A stretch of 64,000 nt of DNA. Origin: Bretschneidera sinensis. Its lineage: Eukaryota > Streptophyta > Magnoliopsida > Brassicales > Akaniaceae. Shown here piece after piece: positions 45,093-56,800 of this stretch. Numbering within the stretch: position 1 is the first letter of the stretch; each line of letters starts with the position of its first letter. The stretch lies in contig CM043699.1 in assembly GCA_023935145.1 (NCBI GenBank), positions 67,744,638 through 67,808,637 on the forward strand, read 5' to 3'. The notes under the pieces are model-generated. The model was not told the DNA's origin. It did no database searches and saw only the letters and a list, made by a program, of their open reading frames with translations. The position numbers and the translations under genes were made by a program.

Positions 45093-46516
45093 CAGTGCAT
45101 CTGTAGATACCTACAATCATGGATGGGGGAACCACCCCAACCTCTCATGGAGCAACAATCAAAATTCCCTAAACCTTCAAGGGCAATAAAAGAACTTCCA
45201 CCAAGCAGCCCAACCAGTTCAAGAGTCAAAGAAGGGTAACCTAGAGAGTATGGTAAGGCAACTGATAACATCACAAGAACAATTTATGGCAGATGGAAGG
45301 CAAATTCAAACTGAGCAAAGATAAACAATTGCAAAGCATGAGCAAACCATCCAAAAATTAGAAGCACAAATGAGCCAAACGATAAGGAGCTAAGTGGACG
45401 AAGGCAAGGAGAATTTCCAACCTAAACAAAGCCTAATCCTGGAGGACAGCATCAACTGAAGGTCGTTACAACTCTTAGAAAATGGTAAGATCATAGGAGT
45501 TAATGAGCCAGCACAAGCATTTCCAACTAAGCCATCTACATCCAAGGTAAGTGAAATGGAGAAGTGGAATGCACCTCCCTTCCCTCAAAGGTTAGTAAAG
45601 CCAAAGAAAGATAAATTGCTTGATATTTTTGAAACTTTGAGAAAAGTAGAAATTAACATTCCCTTATTAGATGCAGTTAACCAAATTCTTGCTTACGCTA
45701 AATTTTTAAAAGATTGTTGTACTAATAAAAGAAAGTTTCAGGAGCATGAAACAGTGGCTCTAACTGAAGAGGTAAGTGCAGTATTGTTAAGAAAACTACT
45801 ATCAAAGCTAAAAGATCCAGGTAGTTTTACCATTCCTTGTAGGATAGGTGACCAGTTTTTTGAGCGTGCACTATTGGATTTAGGAGCAAGTGTAAATTTG
45901 CTGCCATACACAGTAGTTGAAAAGGTAGGTTTGGGGGAGCTTCAACTAACATCCATCTTTGCAATTGGCAGACAGAAGCATCAAAAGACCAAGATGTATT
46001 CTTGAGAATGTCCTGGTAAAGGTAGGTGAATTTATTTTACCTGCTGATTTTATTGTGTTAGACATAGAAAAATCTCCTATACCAATACCTCTGCCCATCA
46101 TCTTAGGAAGACCCTTTATGAGAACTGCAGATACAATAATTAATGTGAAAAAGGGTATTGTAAGTATGACGGTGAATGGTGAGACAATAAAATTTAAGAT
46201 ATTTGATGCATTGAAATTGCCCCAAGATGATCATGAAGATGAATGTTTTAATGAATGTATGATGCAAAGTGCTGTCAAGCAAGCTTTCCAGGTCCATCAC
46301 ACTGATCCATTAGAGGCCACCCTCACCTATAGCTTCACAAGTTCAAATGTTAAGCTAGAATCTAAAGATATTACTGATGAAATCATTGAAGCTGTGCACC
46401 TCCTTGAAGCCTCTCTAAAGCATCCAAGTAAGTTCACTCCTCCGTTTGAAACTCTTGCGCATACTAATACTACTTTTCTCTCATCAATTGTCCAGGCACC
46501 AAACTTGGAATTGTAG
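45093..46516 (+). pseudogene. Element C gag end and protease
   Basis: Resumes with VDTYNHGWGNHPNLSWSNNQN, the gag tail, then KPKKDKLLDIFETLRKVEINIPLLDAV and the protease: LLDLGASVNLLPYTVVE in frame 45556-46005, then a frame change to 45959-46516 with QLADRSIKRPR and LPIILGRPFMRTADT. The catalytic DLGA and LGRPFM are intact; a one-base shift near 45955 and stops upstream disable it. Confidence 0.82.
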
Positions 46517-48427
46517 TAGTTGCCAGCAAGAAATCAGATAGTCACGGCACATGGACACAAAGTCACACCACACTCTGAAATTACAGTGCAACCAAGAGAT
46601 GAAGATTTAGCACTCCAGACTGTCCAACACCATTAAGATCACGTGAGCGACATGCAGTGGACTTTAAGTACTCCCTGCCAAAAGACTAAAATTAAAGCTG
46701 CTATAGAGAGCGCTTGAGCAGTTTCTACTTTGATAAACATGTAGCTCAAATGCCTCTATTGAGATCAATGGTACTGAGGCCACTGAGTATGAACTTTCTG
46801 CCATAAGTGCGATCGAGTGCACTTCACAATGCGATTGAGCTCACTCAGGGCAGACAGTCACGTGATAGTTTTAAACACATTTCCACATTTCACTTCCATA
46901 CACTCAATCGCACTCTCTCTCTGACATTCACCACCCACATTCACCATCCACCACCATCACATCCTCGATAGCCTACCTCCCGCACCCGGTACCTCTTCGA
47001 CTGCACCACCTAATGACCAGCAGTGAGAGGATACCCCGTCTGGCTGAAGACGTAAAACTTAGCGTTCATGGGACGCACCCCAGACATACCCTTTTCATTT
47101 TAGTACTTTTCTTTTATTTATGTTTATATTTACATTATCCTTATTTCTTGTTTTTCGAAATAACATTTACTTTTCTTTGTCAGGTACTTAGTGCGTGCAT
47201 CCAGTTCAAGTTTGGGGTCATGTTACGAGCAAAGTAAGTAACTTAGTTCTCCATCTCCTAGGTCAGATCTTTCCATGCCACACACACATTGGGTACAATG
47301 TGTATTTTAAGTTTGGGGGTAGTGGGAGATACTGTTATGCACACACTTGAAACACATGCAGACACTAGGTCCCAGTTTTTTTTTAGAAAAGATAAATACA
47401 TGTTCATTTGGTAATAAAAATTTTGGTTGATTTAAAATATGATAACACTTCATTAGTAAGCTTAAAAGCTAGAACACATAGTCTTGTATTAGGAATTTTA
47501 CAAAGTTAGTTACCTACCTCAAGGCACCTAAGAATTCACGAGTTTGATCCAAATTTGCAAAAGCACATTTAGCACGCATTTGTGTGGGGTATGACATATA
47601 ATTCTGTTACATATGTTTCCATAACCTAACTGTAATCGGATATCTTGTTAAAAAGAACACTTTGGCATAAGTAAAATAAAGAAAATGAAAAGCTTCTAAT
47701 GATCATTAAAAACTTTCCACTGAGTAACTGGGCCTCTTGCCTCAGTAAGCATTGAGCGTTCACGTCAAAAGGTGGGAAGTAAACCTTTAATGATCATAAA
47801 TTTTCACTGAGTAACTGGGCCTCTTGCCTCAGTAAGCATTGAGTGTTCACGTCAAAAGGTGGGAATCTCATTTAGAGGCATTAAAACCTGTTAGTTCCGT
47901 AGCCTTTTTGACTCGAGTTAGTAAGTCCTTAGGGGTGTCTTTACACCTAATGCCCCAAAACCATCTGGTTTGGGAGTCGTTGGCCAAACACTCGTTACAA
48001 GGGTCAAATAGAAAGCTCGATGGAACTCAATATGGCAAAGATAGCTTGATAAAAGAAAGAAGAAAGAAGAAGCAAGTATTATGCCATTTTGTTCTCTTTG
48101 ATAAGAAATTCGATAAAGGTTTAGGCACCGAAACACTATACACTAAAATTATGTGGAAACCCCATCCTATATGTGCTAAGTCATCACACACGAATCAAAC
48201 TTGCGATGCCTTAAGCCAACCTTAAGTAAGTAACATGAACTTTTGAAATCTTTTTTCAATACAAAAATTTGTTTTTATTATAAGCTTACTCATGAACGGT
48301 TATCATGGTTTTATGCACAACCCGAATTTTTTAGTATCATGGAAATGAAATTATCTTTAAATTTTGTTCTAACATAGTCTTTAGTTTTGTATTGCTAAGG
48401 GACTAGCAATATATAAGTTTGGGAGTG
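46517..48427 (+). other. Element C noncoding tail and polypurine tract
   Basis: Contains motif copies (46806-46850), a deletion scar near 46970 where D has its second ORF, the 44-bp conserved block (47038-47081), the hairpin CACATTG-GGTA-CAATGTG (47285-47302) with AAGTTTGGGGGTA (47309-47321), an 83-bp tandem duplication around CCTCTTGCCTCAGTAAGCAT (47705-47870), hairpin TTGCTA-AGGGAC-TAGCAA (48392-48409) and terminal tract AAGTTTGGGAGTG. No coding frame supported. Confidence 0.65.
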
Positions 48428-49696
48428 TGATAAGTGCTTAAATAGTCATATTTAAGCCCCTTAATTTACACTTACTAGGCTATTTATTTATCTATTTCTA
48501 TGGATTCTACTTCATTTTCGTGTTTTATGTGTTTTTCATAGGACTTGGACAAAAAGATGATAAATTGGAGCTTTTAGGAGCAAAAGTCAAGTTCTGCCAT
48601 CTAGCAAGATGCACTCGAGCGCACCTCCCTTGTGATCGAGTGCAAAAGCACACGAGCACACTTGAAGAAGGCTTGAGCGCACACATGCGCTCGAGCGCAT
48701 TCCGCACATGCTCGAGCGCAATCACTCCAGAGGCGGCAGAGCCAGATATGGAAGGAAGTCTCCAGACTCCAAATAGGAAATTAGGGTTTCGGGACATCAT
48801 GAGGACCCTATAAATAGCCCTGTAAAACACATAAACCATACCTTTTGTTCTAGATTCGAAGTAGCAAGCTTAGGAGAGGAATTGATGACTCGTCTCCCGA
48901 GTCTTCTTCGGTTTTAGTTTTCTGTTTTAATTTCAGTATGTTTATAATGTGTAACTAAACTCCTATAGGGCTCGATTGAAGCCCTAGTTATGCTTTTCCA
49001 CATGTTCATTCATTGATTATCTTTACTATAGCCTTGTTAGAATATTTAACTTGATTAATGTCTGTTTGTATTTAAATTCCTATATGTGTGTGCCTGATCA
49101 ATGTATGCATGTGATATGGATAAGTTAGTCGAATCAATTTAGATGACTGAGTCCTGGGTTCGACATTAGTAACAAGGGATATTAACACCAAATTCCTGGG
49201 TTAATCAACATGGGAAACCGGGAGCGGACCAAGCCCTAGGTCCCATGTGGTTGCCGATCTCCACAGCCCTCATGCTCTTTTAGGGAACAACTCAGTATAT
49301 AACCATGTTGAATCCCTTAGGAGAGAAAAGAGTTAGAGTATACACCATGCCTAACTCGTTGCATAGGGAGATCAATAGCTTAAAGTGTGGACCAAGCCCT
49401 TAGGTTGGCAACCATTAGATATTCATGATAAGGCTAAAGCATTGACACTTTATTTAGTGGGAAAGTATAATTAGGGTGGATATTGTAGTCCTATGTTCTC
49501 ATTATTGTTATTTACTCACAATCAAATTTGCTATTTCTTTTTTTAACTTGAAGAAACTAAGTCTAAAATGAAATTCACCAATCCCTGTGGAAATGATCTC
49601 CCACTTGCACACTATGCTACCACAGACCTTGTGCACTTGCAAGTAAAACTAGGACGGTTATTTGCATATTTATTTAGGTAGATAATCGATCCAACA
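48428..49696 (+). repeat. Element C 3' LTR
   Basis: 1269 bp. Retains TATAAATA (48809-48816), which is missing from the 5' copy, and a single-unit motif cluster at 48605-48722. Confidence 0.88.
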
Positions 49697-51462
49697 GTAA
49701 TGAACATAATAAATAAGATAAAATGCCATAATTAATATTTATTGTCAGTAAATGAATAAAATTAATTATAAGTAACATGACCATAACATAAAATATCATC
49801 GATTTATAGGGCATACTACTATCAGTCTATTGATTACACAGTATCTTCGTGCCTTATTTTTATCCGTGATCGCATCAGTTTCTATTTCAGGTAAGGTGCC
49901 ACCATTTTGTTGAGGTAGGAAAGATAAGGCACTCACCAATCTTCCATTGGTTCGATGAAGTGTCATTTTACACGGTTCGAAACCCTTCAGCATTGATTGC
50001 AACACAATTTTAGAACAACAGCTTCGTTCACTATATCTGGCAATGCACAATCAGAGGCATGATAATATAACTTCTCCAATAGGATATTGTAGTGGGCAAG
50101 CTCTTTGATCGAAAAAACTAAGGTACCTTTGGATCTTGAAAGCTGTGACAGGAGAGAGCTGCACCAGTGATGAATTTCGCAACTATCTTGGAGGGTTACA
50201 TGGATAACTTGTTTTAGTGTCTTCTACACTAGTGACCATGAGAACAATAACCCTTAATTCCTTGAGAAAACATAGGATGTACTAATCTATTCGAATTCAT
50301 TAATGCTCTTCTTAGTGATCCTATTATTAGGAACATTTAAGAATAAAGCTTGAGAAAACACTTCTAATTAGCATGATCTCATCATGGTGCTTATTTACAT
50401 TGTTATTATATAATGTACATGTAGTGATTTGTAATGAACATGATAAATAAGATCAAATTCTGTAATTATTATTTATTGTAAATAAATAAATAAGATTAAT
50501 TACAAGTAACATGACCATAACATCAAATGCTACTGGCTTGCAGGATATACTACTATCACTCCGTCGATTACACAATATCTTTAAGCCTTCTTTTTATCAA
50601 TGATTGCATTAGTTTTTATTTCAGGAAAGGTGCCACCATTTTGTTGAGGAATAAAAGATAAAGCACTCGTCAATATTCCATTGGTTTGGTGAAGTGGCAT
50701 TCTACAGGGTTCGAAACCCTTGGGCATAGATCACAACACTATTGCATAACAATAGCTTAATTTCCTATAGCTGGCTAGTAGTTGCCTTATCGTTACATCC
50801 TTTGATAGAGACTTGCACCTCCTTAACCAAAAACTTCATTGTATACAACTCCCAAAAGGTGCTCAGCCTCATATAGAGATAGACACATTTGTAAGACATA
50901 ACCAGGGGCGAGATAACATAACTTGCACCACAAGATAGTGTAGTGAGGAAGCTCTTTGATAAAAAATGCTAAGGCACCTTTGGCTCATGAAAGCTATGAC
51001 AAGATAGGGTGGCATCAATAACAAATTTTGAAACTATCTTGAAGGGTTGCAAGGATTATTTGTTTTAATGTCTTATACACTAGTGACCATGAGATCAATC
51101 GCCCTTAATTCCTTGAGAAAACATAGGATGTATTAATATATTCGAATTCATTGATTCTCTTCTTAGTGATCCTATGATCAGGAACATTTAAGAATAAAGC
51201 TTAAGGAAATAATTTTATTTAGCATAATCTCATTGTGATGGTTATTTACATTGCTATTATATTATGGGTTTTTTTTTTATATAATGCACATGTAGTAATT
51301 TGTATTGAACACGATAAATAAGATAAAATGCCGTAATTATTATTTATTGTCAATAAATGAAAAAGATTAATTACAAGTAACATGGCGATAACATCAAATG
51401 CAATTGGCTTGTACGATATACTACTATCACTTCATTGATTACACAATATCTTTATGCCTTCT
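49697..51462 (-). repeat. Repeat R, tandem units
   Basis: Related sequence recurs with anchors GATAAATAAGAT at about 49710, 50441 and 51310, giving spacings near 740 and 870 bp. Each unit joins an LTR-like part (AATTACAAGTAACATG; GTGACCATGAGAxCAAT) to a conserved coding-like part. The 3' end is cut by Copia F1 at 51463. I read this as a tandemly duplicated end of a retrotransposon, family unknown. Confidence 0.55.
49796..50050 (-). pseudogene. Unidentified conserved frame in R unit
   Basis: 84 codons including LKGFEPCKMTLHRTNG and LSFLPQQNGGTLPEIETDAI. The next unit (about 50727-50530, minus) encodes a similar run, PKGFEPCRMPLHQTNG and LSFIPQQNGGTFPEIKTNAI, with one stop. Conservation at the amino-acid level suggests former coding sequence. 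I do not recognise the family. Confidence 0.35.
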
Positions 51463-52339
51463 TATTGGTATTTGTCTAAGGTTTAAACAAGGAAAAATCA
51501 GCATCAAGTGCACACCAGTGTGCGCCGCGGCCCAGATCTTCCAAGGTGCGGTGCCCAGCAAGGGAGGAGTCCTGGAGGAGGTGTGCGCCATGGCTCAGCC
51601 TCCCCCAAGCCACAATGCCTAGAAAAGATGCAAGTGGAGGATGTGCAGCTCTGCTTCAGGCCGCGGCCTGCCCTGTTCTGGGTCGCGGCTTGAAGGCACA
51701 CTAATGCACACTGATTCAGCAATTCAAAGGCTGCGTGAGGCATGTTTAAAACGTACAGCTTTACTAAGGATTAATGAAAGGCTATGGTTGATTGTTCCTC
51801 AAGATCTAAGGGTGGATATTAACCCTCAAGATTGGATAAGAAGTTGGTGCATTATATAAAGGGTCACCTAGCTTCAAAAGTCATAACATAACTTGTGAAA
51901 ACTTGTGATTGAAAGTGAGATCAATTATAAGAGTGCAAAGACACAAAAAAAGAGAGACTCATTGTAAAGGTTGGTTGTTTAGAAAAAGAGAGTAGAATAG
52001 AAAGGGGATTCAAGGGCTTGTAAGGGGAATTTTCTTGGGAAAATTCTAGGGTTAGTTCTTATCACTTTCTTGTACTTCTTCTTCTTTTGTTCTTCAAGAA
52101 CCTATGAGTTCTTAGAAGGGTGTTGCTGATTGTAAAGAAATCCATTGGTAAGATAGTGCAGAGAGCTCGGAAGAGCTCATGGGGACGTAGGCATATTACC
52201 GAACCTCGTCAACAAATTTCTTATGTTCTTTTCTTTCTTGCTTTGATTGGTTGCTGTCTCTTTTCTTTATATAAGTCACTCTAGACTTGGGTGTTTGAAA
52301 GATCACCTCCTGGGCATCATCCACGGTGGTTTCCCAATA
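51463..52339 (+). repeat. Element F1 5' LTR
   Basis: 877 bp, starting TATTGGTATTTG (TGTTGG in F2) and ending TTTCCCAATA. TATATAAA at 51853-51860. GC-rich words at 51520-51690 (GCGCCGCGGCCC, AGGCCGCGG, GCCATGGCTCAG) lie upstream of the TATA box. Confidence 0.82.
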
Positions 52340-52340
52340 G

Positions 52341-52352
52341 TGGTATCAGAGC
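52341..52352 (+). promoter_or_regulatory. Element F1 primer-binding site (initiator Met)
   Basis: TGGTATCAGAGC, the standard Copia primer site, one base after the LTR. Confidence 0.9.
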
Positions 52353-52584
52353 TTACACAGCTGGGTATCGGAGCAAGAATAGAAGGTATCGGAACAAGAC
52401 TCTAAGAATTAAAGAACAAACTTCTTGGGTGATTCAAGAATGGAGTAAAGATCAAGATCAGATTGTTTTCTTGAGGGTGATTCAAGAACAGTGTTGAGAT
52501 CAATCTTTGATTGTGTTCTTGAGCTTTAGAAGAAGTTAGAAAGCATTTGTGCGTGCTGCACAAATTTGGGATCATCTCCGCAAG

Positions 52585-53446
52585 ATGGGTTCAAATTTCA
52601 TTGTTGAGAAGTTTGATGGAAAGGGATATTTTTCCCTATGGAAGCGGAAGATCAAGGCTGTTCTTATACAATAGAAGGTGGACTTAGCTATTAGAGAAGA
52701 TGATGCTTTTCTAGCAAGTATCATAGAGGACCAAATTAAGATGAAGAAGATGGCATACAACACCATTTTCTTGCACATGTCGGATAATGTCACAAAGGAG
52801 TACGGAGACTCGAAAGATCCTGCTATCATATGGAAGAAACTAGATAAGTTATTTCTTACCAAAAATCTCTCTAATAAGATTTATCTTCTTAAAAGAATCT
52901 TTGCTTTTAAAATGGATCCTAATAAAGAGTTGCAAGATAATCTTGACGTGTTTAACAAACTAGTTCAAGATTTGGTTAGTTGTAGTATAAAGTTCCCGGA
53001 TGAATAATTGGCTGTTATTTTGTTAAATTCTCTTCCTGATTGTTTTGAGAGTTTGATTAATGCTATTGAATATGGAAGAGATACACTAACCAAGGAAATT
53101 GTGGTCAATTCTATAAGGGCTCATGATTTCAAAGCCAAGATGAGGGAAGCATCAAGTGGAGAAGGGCTGATCATTAGAGGAAGGCCAGCAACTCAGAATG
53201 GCAGTAGCAACCATGGCAACTACAAGGAGAAATCAAAGGGTGAAGGGTAGAGCCATGGGAGAGCACATTCCAAACCAAAATTTGGAGGAAAGAGTTGCTT
53301 TTACTGCAATAAGGAGGGTCACTTCAAGAAAGATTGCAAGAAGAAGATGTGGGATGAGAGAGGGAGAAGCCATACCAACAATAGAGAGGCTTCGGTTGCC
53401 GAAAGAGAACAACAAGATAATGTTCTTGTTGTGTGCTCAAATGTGA
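52585..53446 (+). pseudogene. Element F1 gag
   Basis: Met 52585 (MGSNFIVEKFDGKGYF), stopped by TAG at 52674 in place of a Gln codon; frames 52678-53007 and 53008-53250 continue the capsid (IIWKKLDKLF, SNKIYLLKRIFAFKM), separated by TAA. A frame after 53250 has zinc knuckle CFYCNKEGHFKKDC. One RG-type segment, with a TAG inside. Confidence 0.82.
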
Positions 53447-53700
53447 GTAGGAGGCAAAGCAGTAAGAAATGGATCCTAGATTTTGGGTGCACTTATCACA
53501 TGTGCCCTCACAAGGAATGGTTCAAGAATTTCAAGGAAATCAATAATGGAAGGATTTTCTTGGGGAATGAAAATTCTTCCCAAGTGAGGGGGATAGGAGA
53601 CATCCAGCTGAGGATGTTTGATGGAGTCACAAGGCTGCTGCAAAATGTAAGGTATCTCCTGGATTTGAGGAGGATTTGATCTCATTACGGCAGCTGGATT
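53347..53700 (+). pseudogene. Element F1 protease
   Basis: KKWILDFGCTYHMCPHKEWF: the aspartic protease active site DSG is DFG. A 110-codon frame continues to LLDLRR, where a small indel shifts into the next frame at 53676. Confidence 0.8.
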
Positions 53701-54882
53701 CCATGGGGTATACATATAAGGAAGAGGGAGGAAATTTCAAGGTGACCAAGGGATCTTTGGTAGTGATCAAAGCAGTAATAATAGATGGACTCTATGAGAT
53801 GATCGGAGAGACAGAAATCAAGGATCAAGCAGCAAGCTTGATGGTTGAGATGGATAGGGCAGCCCTTTGGCACACTCGCTTGGGACATATGAGCGAAAAG
53901 GGCCTGCAAGTTCTCAGCAAGAATGATCTACTTGGTGGTGACAAAGTAGAGAAATTGGATTTCTGCGAGTGTTGTGTTCTTGGGAAGCAACACTGGGTAG
54001 CTTCAACACTAGAGTGCACAAGTCTAAGGGCATTCTTGACTACATTCATTCGGACCTTTGGGACCAGCAAGAACACGAACACAGGGAGGTAACTTTTACT
54101 TTCTGTCTTTAATTGATGATTATTCAAGAAAGATTTGGGTTTATTTGCTTAAAAATAAATCAGATGCTTTTAATACATTTATGGTGTAGAAAAAGTTGCT
54201 GGAGACTCAAACGGGTAGGGTAGTTAAGGCTTTACGAACTGATAATGGCTTAGAATTTTGCAATAAGGATTTTGATAAATTCTATGAGTTAAATAACATT
54301 CTAAGACATAGAACGGTTGTAAAAACACTTCAGTAAAATGGAGTTGCTGAGAGGATGAATAGAACCCTTATGGAAAAGATTAGGTGCATGTTAATTGGGT
54401 CCGGTTTACCAAAATATTTTTGGGGGAAAGCTGTGGCTACTACTACATACTTGGTAAATAGATCACCCTCTAGATCTTTAGAACTCAAGACTCCCATGGA
54501 GATGTGGAGTGGGAAACCCCCTGAGTTGAACAACCTTAGGATTTTTGGATGTGCTGCATTTGCACATCTAAAGGATGATAAACTTAACCCAAGGTCTAAA
54601 AAATGTGTATTTCTAGGGTATGGTGATGGGGTTAAGGGGTATAGGTTGTGGTCCTTAGAACCAAAAGGAATGAAACTAATAATAAGTAGGGATGCTATTT
54701 TTAATGAATTGTTATTTCCCTACTTGGAGAAAACTAACCCTGCAGGGGCTAGTGAGCAAACCAGTTCGGAATTTGTGGAGCATCGCATCAAGGAGAATTT
54801 GGTTCAGGTAAAGCAAGGAAAGCAAGAGGGTTCGGACCAGGTAGAGTGCATTGATCAAGGCCAAGCTCAAGAAACTCGATAG
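53676..54882 (+). pseudogene. Element F1 integrase
   Basis: Zinc-binding part LWHTRLGHMSEKGL and CECCVLGKQH at about 53865-53995, then IHSDLW, where one base is lost at about 54060. The core continues with RTDNGLEFC (near 54240) and NGVAERMNRTLMEK (54335-54375), so all three acidic catalytic residues can be found, in different frames. Frame 54355-54882 covers GLPKYFWGKA through GYRLWSLEPKG. Confidence 0.82.
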
Positions 54883-54969
54883 GAGGCTGAACTGAAAGGG
54901 GTTGATGCAGCAAGTCAGAATGACTACCAGCTCACAAGGGACCTAGAAAGGAGGGCGGTTACACGACCT

Positions 54970-55562
54970 TTGAGATATGGGTTTGTGGATGCTAATTTAG
55001 TAGCTCCTTGGATAGAAGGAGAGGTTGAACTAAAAACTTACATGGATGCTATGGAGTGTAAGGATTCGTCAAAGTGGCAGCTAGCTATGGAGGAAGAAAT
55101 GGATTCTTTGAAGAAGAACAACCCTTGGGAATTGGTGCCCAAACCAGAAAAACAGAGAGTTTTGGATTATAGATGGATCTACAAGATCAAATAAGGGAAC
55201 ACTCCAGGGGATGAAGTCTGGTATAAAGCTAGGCTGGTGGCAAAGGGGTTCAAACAAAAAGAAAGCATAGATTTCACCGAAATCTTCTCATCGGTTGTGA
55301 AATACAAGACAATATAGATAGTGTTAGTATTAGTGGTCCAATTCAATTGGGAAATCGAGTAAATGGATGTGAAGATACCATTCTTATATAGAGAGCTTGA
55401 TTAGACCATCTACATGAGGCAACCTGAAGGTTATGAGGAAGGAAGGCAGGGAGATTTGGTGTGCCAATTGAAGAAATCTCTTTATGGCCTGAAGCAATCA
55501 CCTCGGCAATGGAATAAGAGATTTGATTCCTTTATAACCAGCCTGGGTTTCATGAGGAGCTA
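54970..55562 (+). pseudogene. Element F1 reverse transcriptase, 5' part
   Basis: Frame 54970-55194 has SSKWQLAMEEEMDSL and NNPWELVPKP; after a stop, [43 protein letters not shown] and YGLKQSPRQWNKRF follow with further stops. It ends at SLGFMRSY, before the YVDD motif. Residues after this in the open frame to 55686 are translated F2 LTR, not enzyme. Confidence 0.82.
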
Positions 55563-56461
55563 TGTTGGTATTTGTCTAAGGTTTAAACAAGGTTGGAAGA
55601 GGTCAAACAACAAGTCATTGAAGCCTCAGCACAAAGCTGGAAAAAGGTGTGTGCATCAGGTCAGGCCGCGGTGCCCAGAAGGTTGAGTGCTGGGGAGGAG
55701 GCCAGGCCACAGAACCCCCTACCCAAGGTCATGGCGCCCAGAAGATAGTGAATGTGTGCTATACCCTAGGTCGCAGCGCTCCCTGTTCTAGGCCTCAGCG
55801 CCAGGCACACTGATGCACACATGTGTAAACCACTTCCATGGTTTATGAGACATGTCCAAAATGCACAGCTTGACTTAGACTTAATCAAAGGCTAAGGTTG
55901 ATTATTCCTCAAGATTTAAGGGGGGAGAATGACACTCAAGATTGGACAAGAAGTTGGTGCACTATATAATGGGTCACCTAGCTTCATTCTCAATAACAAT
56001 GTGACATAACTTGTGAATGTAATGTGATAGAAACACAACATGTGAATGAGAGAATTATGTGAGAGTATAAAGGCACAGATATACAAGAGGGACTCATTAG
56101 AGAGGCTGGTTGTAAAGAGAGAGATTAGTATAGAAAGGGGATTCAAGGGGCTTGTAAGTGGAATTTCCAAGGGGGAAAGTTCCAGGGTACCTCAAGACCT
56201 TATCATTTTTTGTTCTCTTCTTTGTTCCTTCAAGAACTTGTGGATTCTTGAAGAGGTGTTGCTGATTGTAAGAACCCATTGATATGATAGTGCAGAGAGT
56301 TCGAAGGAACTCACGGGGACGTAGGCTATTGTCGAACCTCGATAACAATTGTTGTGTCTTTCTTTCTTGCTTTGTGTGCCGTTTCTTTTCTTTACAAGTT
56401 ACTCTAGACTTGGGTGTTTGGAAGACCATCATCTGGGCATCATTAAGGTGGTTTCCCAATA
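55563..56461 (+). repeat. Element F2 5' LTR
   Basis: 899 bp, similar to F1 51463-52339. TATATAAT at 55963-55970, AGGCCGCGG at 55663. Confidence 0.82.
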
Positions 56462-56462
56462 G

Positions 56463-56474
56463 TGGTATTAGAGC
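56463..56474 (+). promoter_or_regulatory. Element F2 primer-binding site (initiator Met type)
   Basis: TGGTATTAGAGC, one C-to-T change from the standard site. A leader with several imperfect repeats around GATCAAGATCTGATCAC-type words follows to 56750. Confidence 0.85.
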
Positions 56475-56800
56475 TTGCACAATTGGGTATCGGAGCAAGA
56501 ACAAAAGGTGTCGGAGCAAGACTCCAAGAATCGGAGGTCAACTTCTTGGGAGATTCAAGAACGGAGTAAAGATCTATATCTGATCATATTCTTGAGGTGA
56601 TTTAAGGATGGAGTAGAGATCAATATCTGATTGTGTTCTTGAGGGTGATACAAGAACGAAGTAAAGATCAAGATCTGATCACATTCTTGAGGGTGATTCA
56701 AGAACAATATTGAGATCAATCTTCGATCGTGTTCTTGAGATTTAGAAGAAGTTAGAGAGCAATTGTGGGTGCTGTATAAATCTGAGATTCTCTCCGCAAG

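Larger units (their letters stand above)
30314..49696 (+). mobile_element. Element C: Athila-like, gag-protease, carrying D and E
   Basis: LTRs at 30314-31483 and 48428-49696, TGATAAGTGC to CCAACA. Target duplication GTAAT is exact (30309-30313 and 49697-49701). Without nested D and E it is about 7.1 kb. It has a perfect tRNA-Asp primer site, a broken gag and protease, a noncoding tail and polypurine tract. Compared with D, the second ORF is almost completely deleted near 46970, and no reverse transcriptase or integrase is present. Confidence 0.9.
51463..55562 (+). mobile_element. Element F1: Tnt1-like Copia, cut by F2
   Basis: Plus-strand copy of the G family: 5' LTR, initiator-Met primer site, gag, protease, integrase and the first part of reverse transcriptase, then interrupted at 55563 by the F2 LTR within the ...SLGFMRSY palm sequence. 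The rest of F1 would lie beyond the window. Inserted in repeat R. Confidence 0.85.

Noticed and set aside
51504..51743. Cys/Arg-rich overlapping frames on both strands
   Set aside because: GC-rich U3 of the F1 LTR gives open frames by composition; no domain and not kept in F2.
55564..55686. C-terminal extension of F1 reverse transcriptase
   Set aside because: The residues after SLGFMRSY are translated F2 LTR, which begins at 55563.
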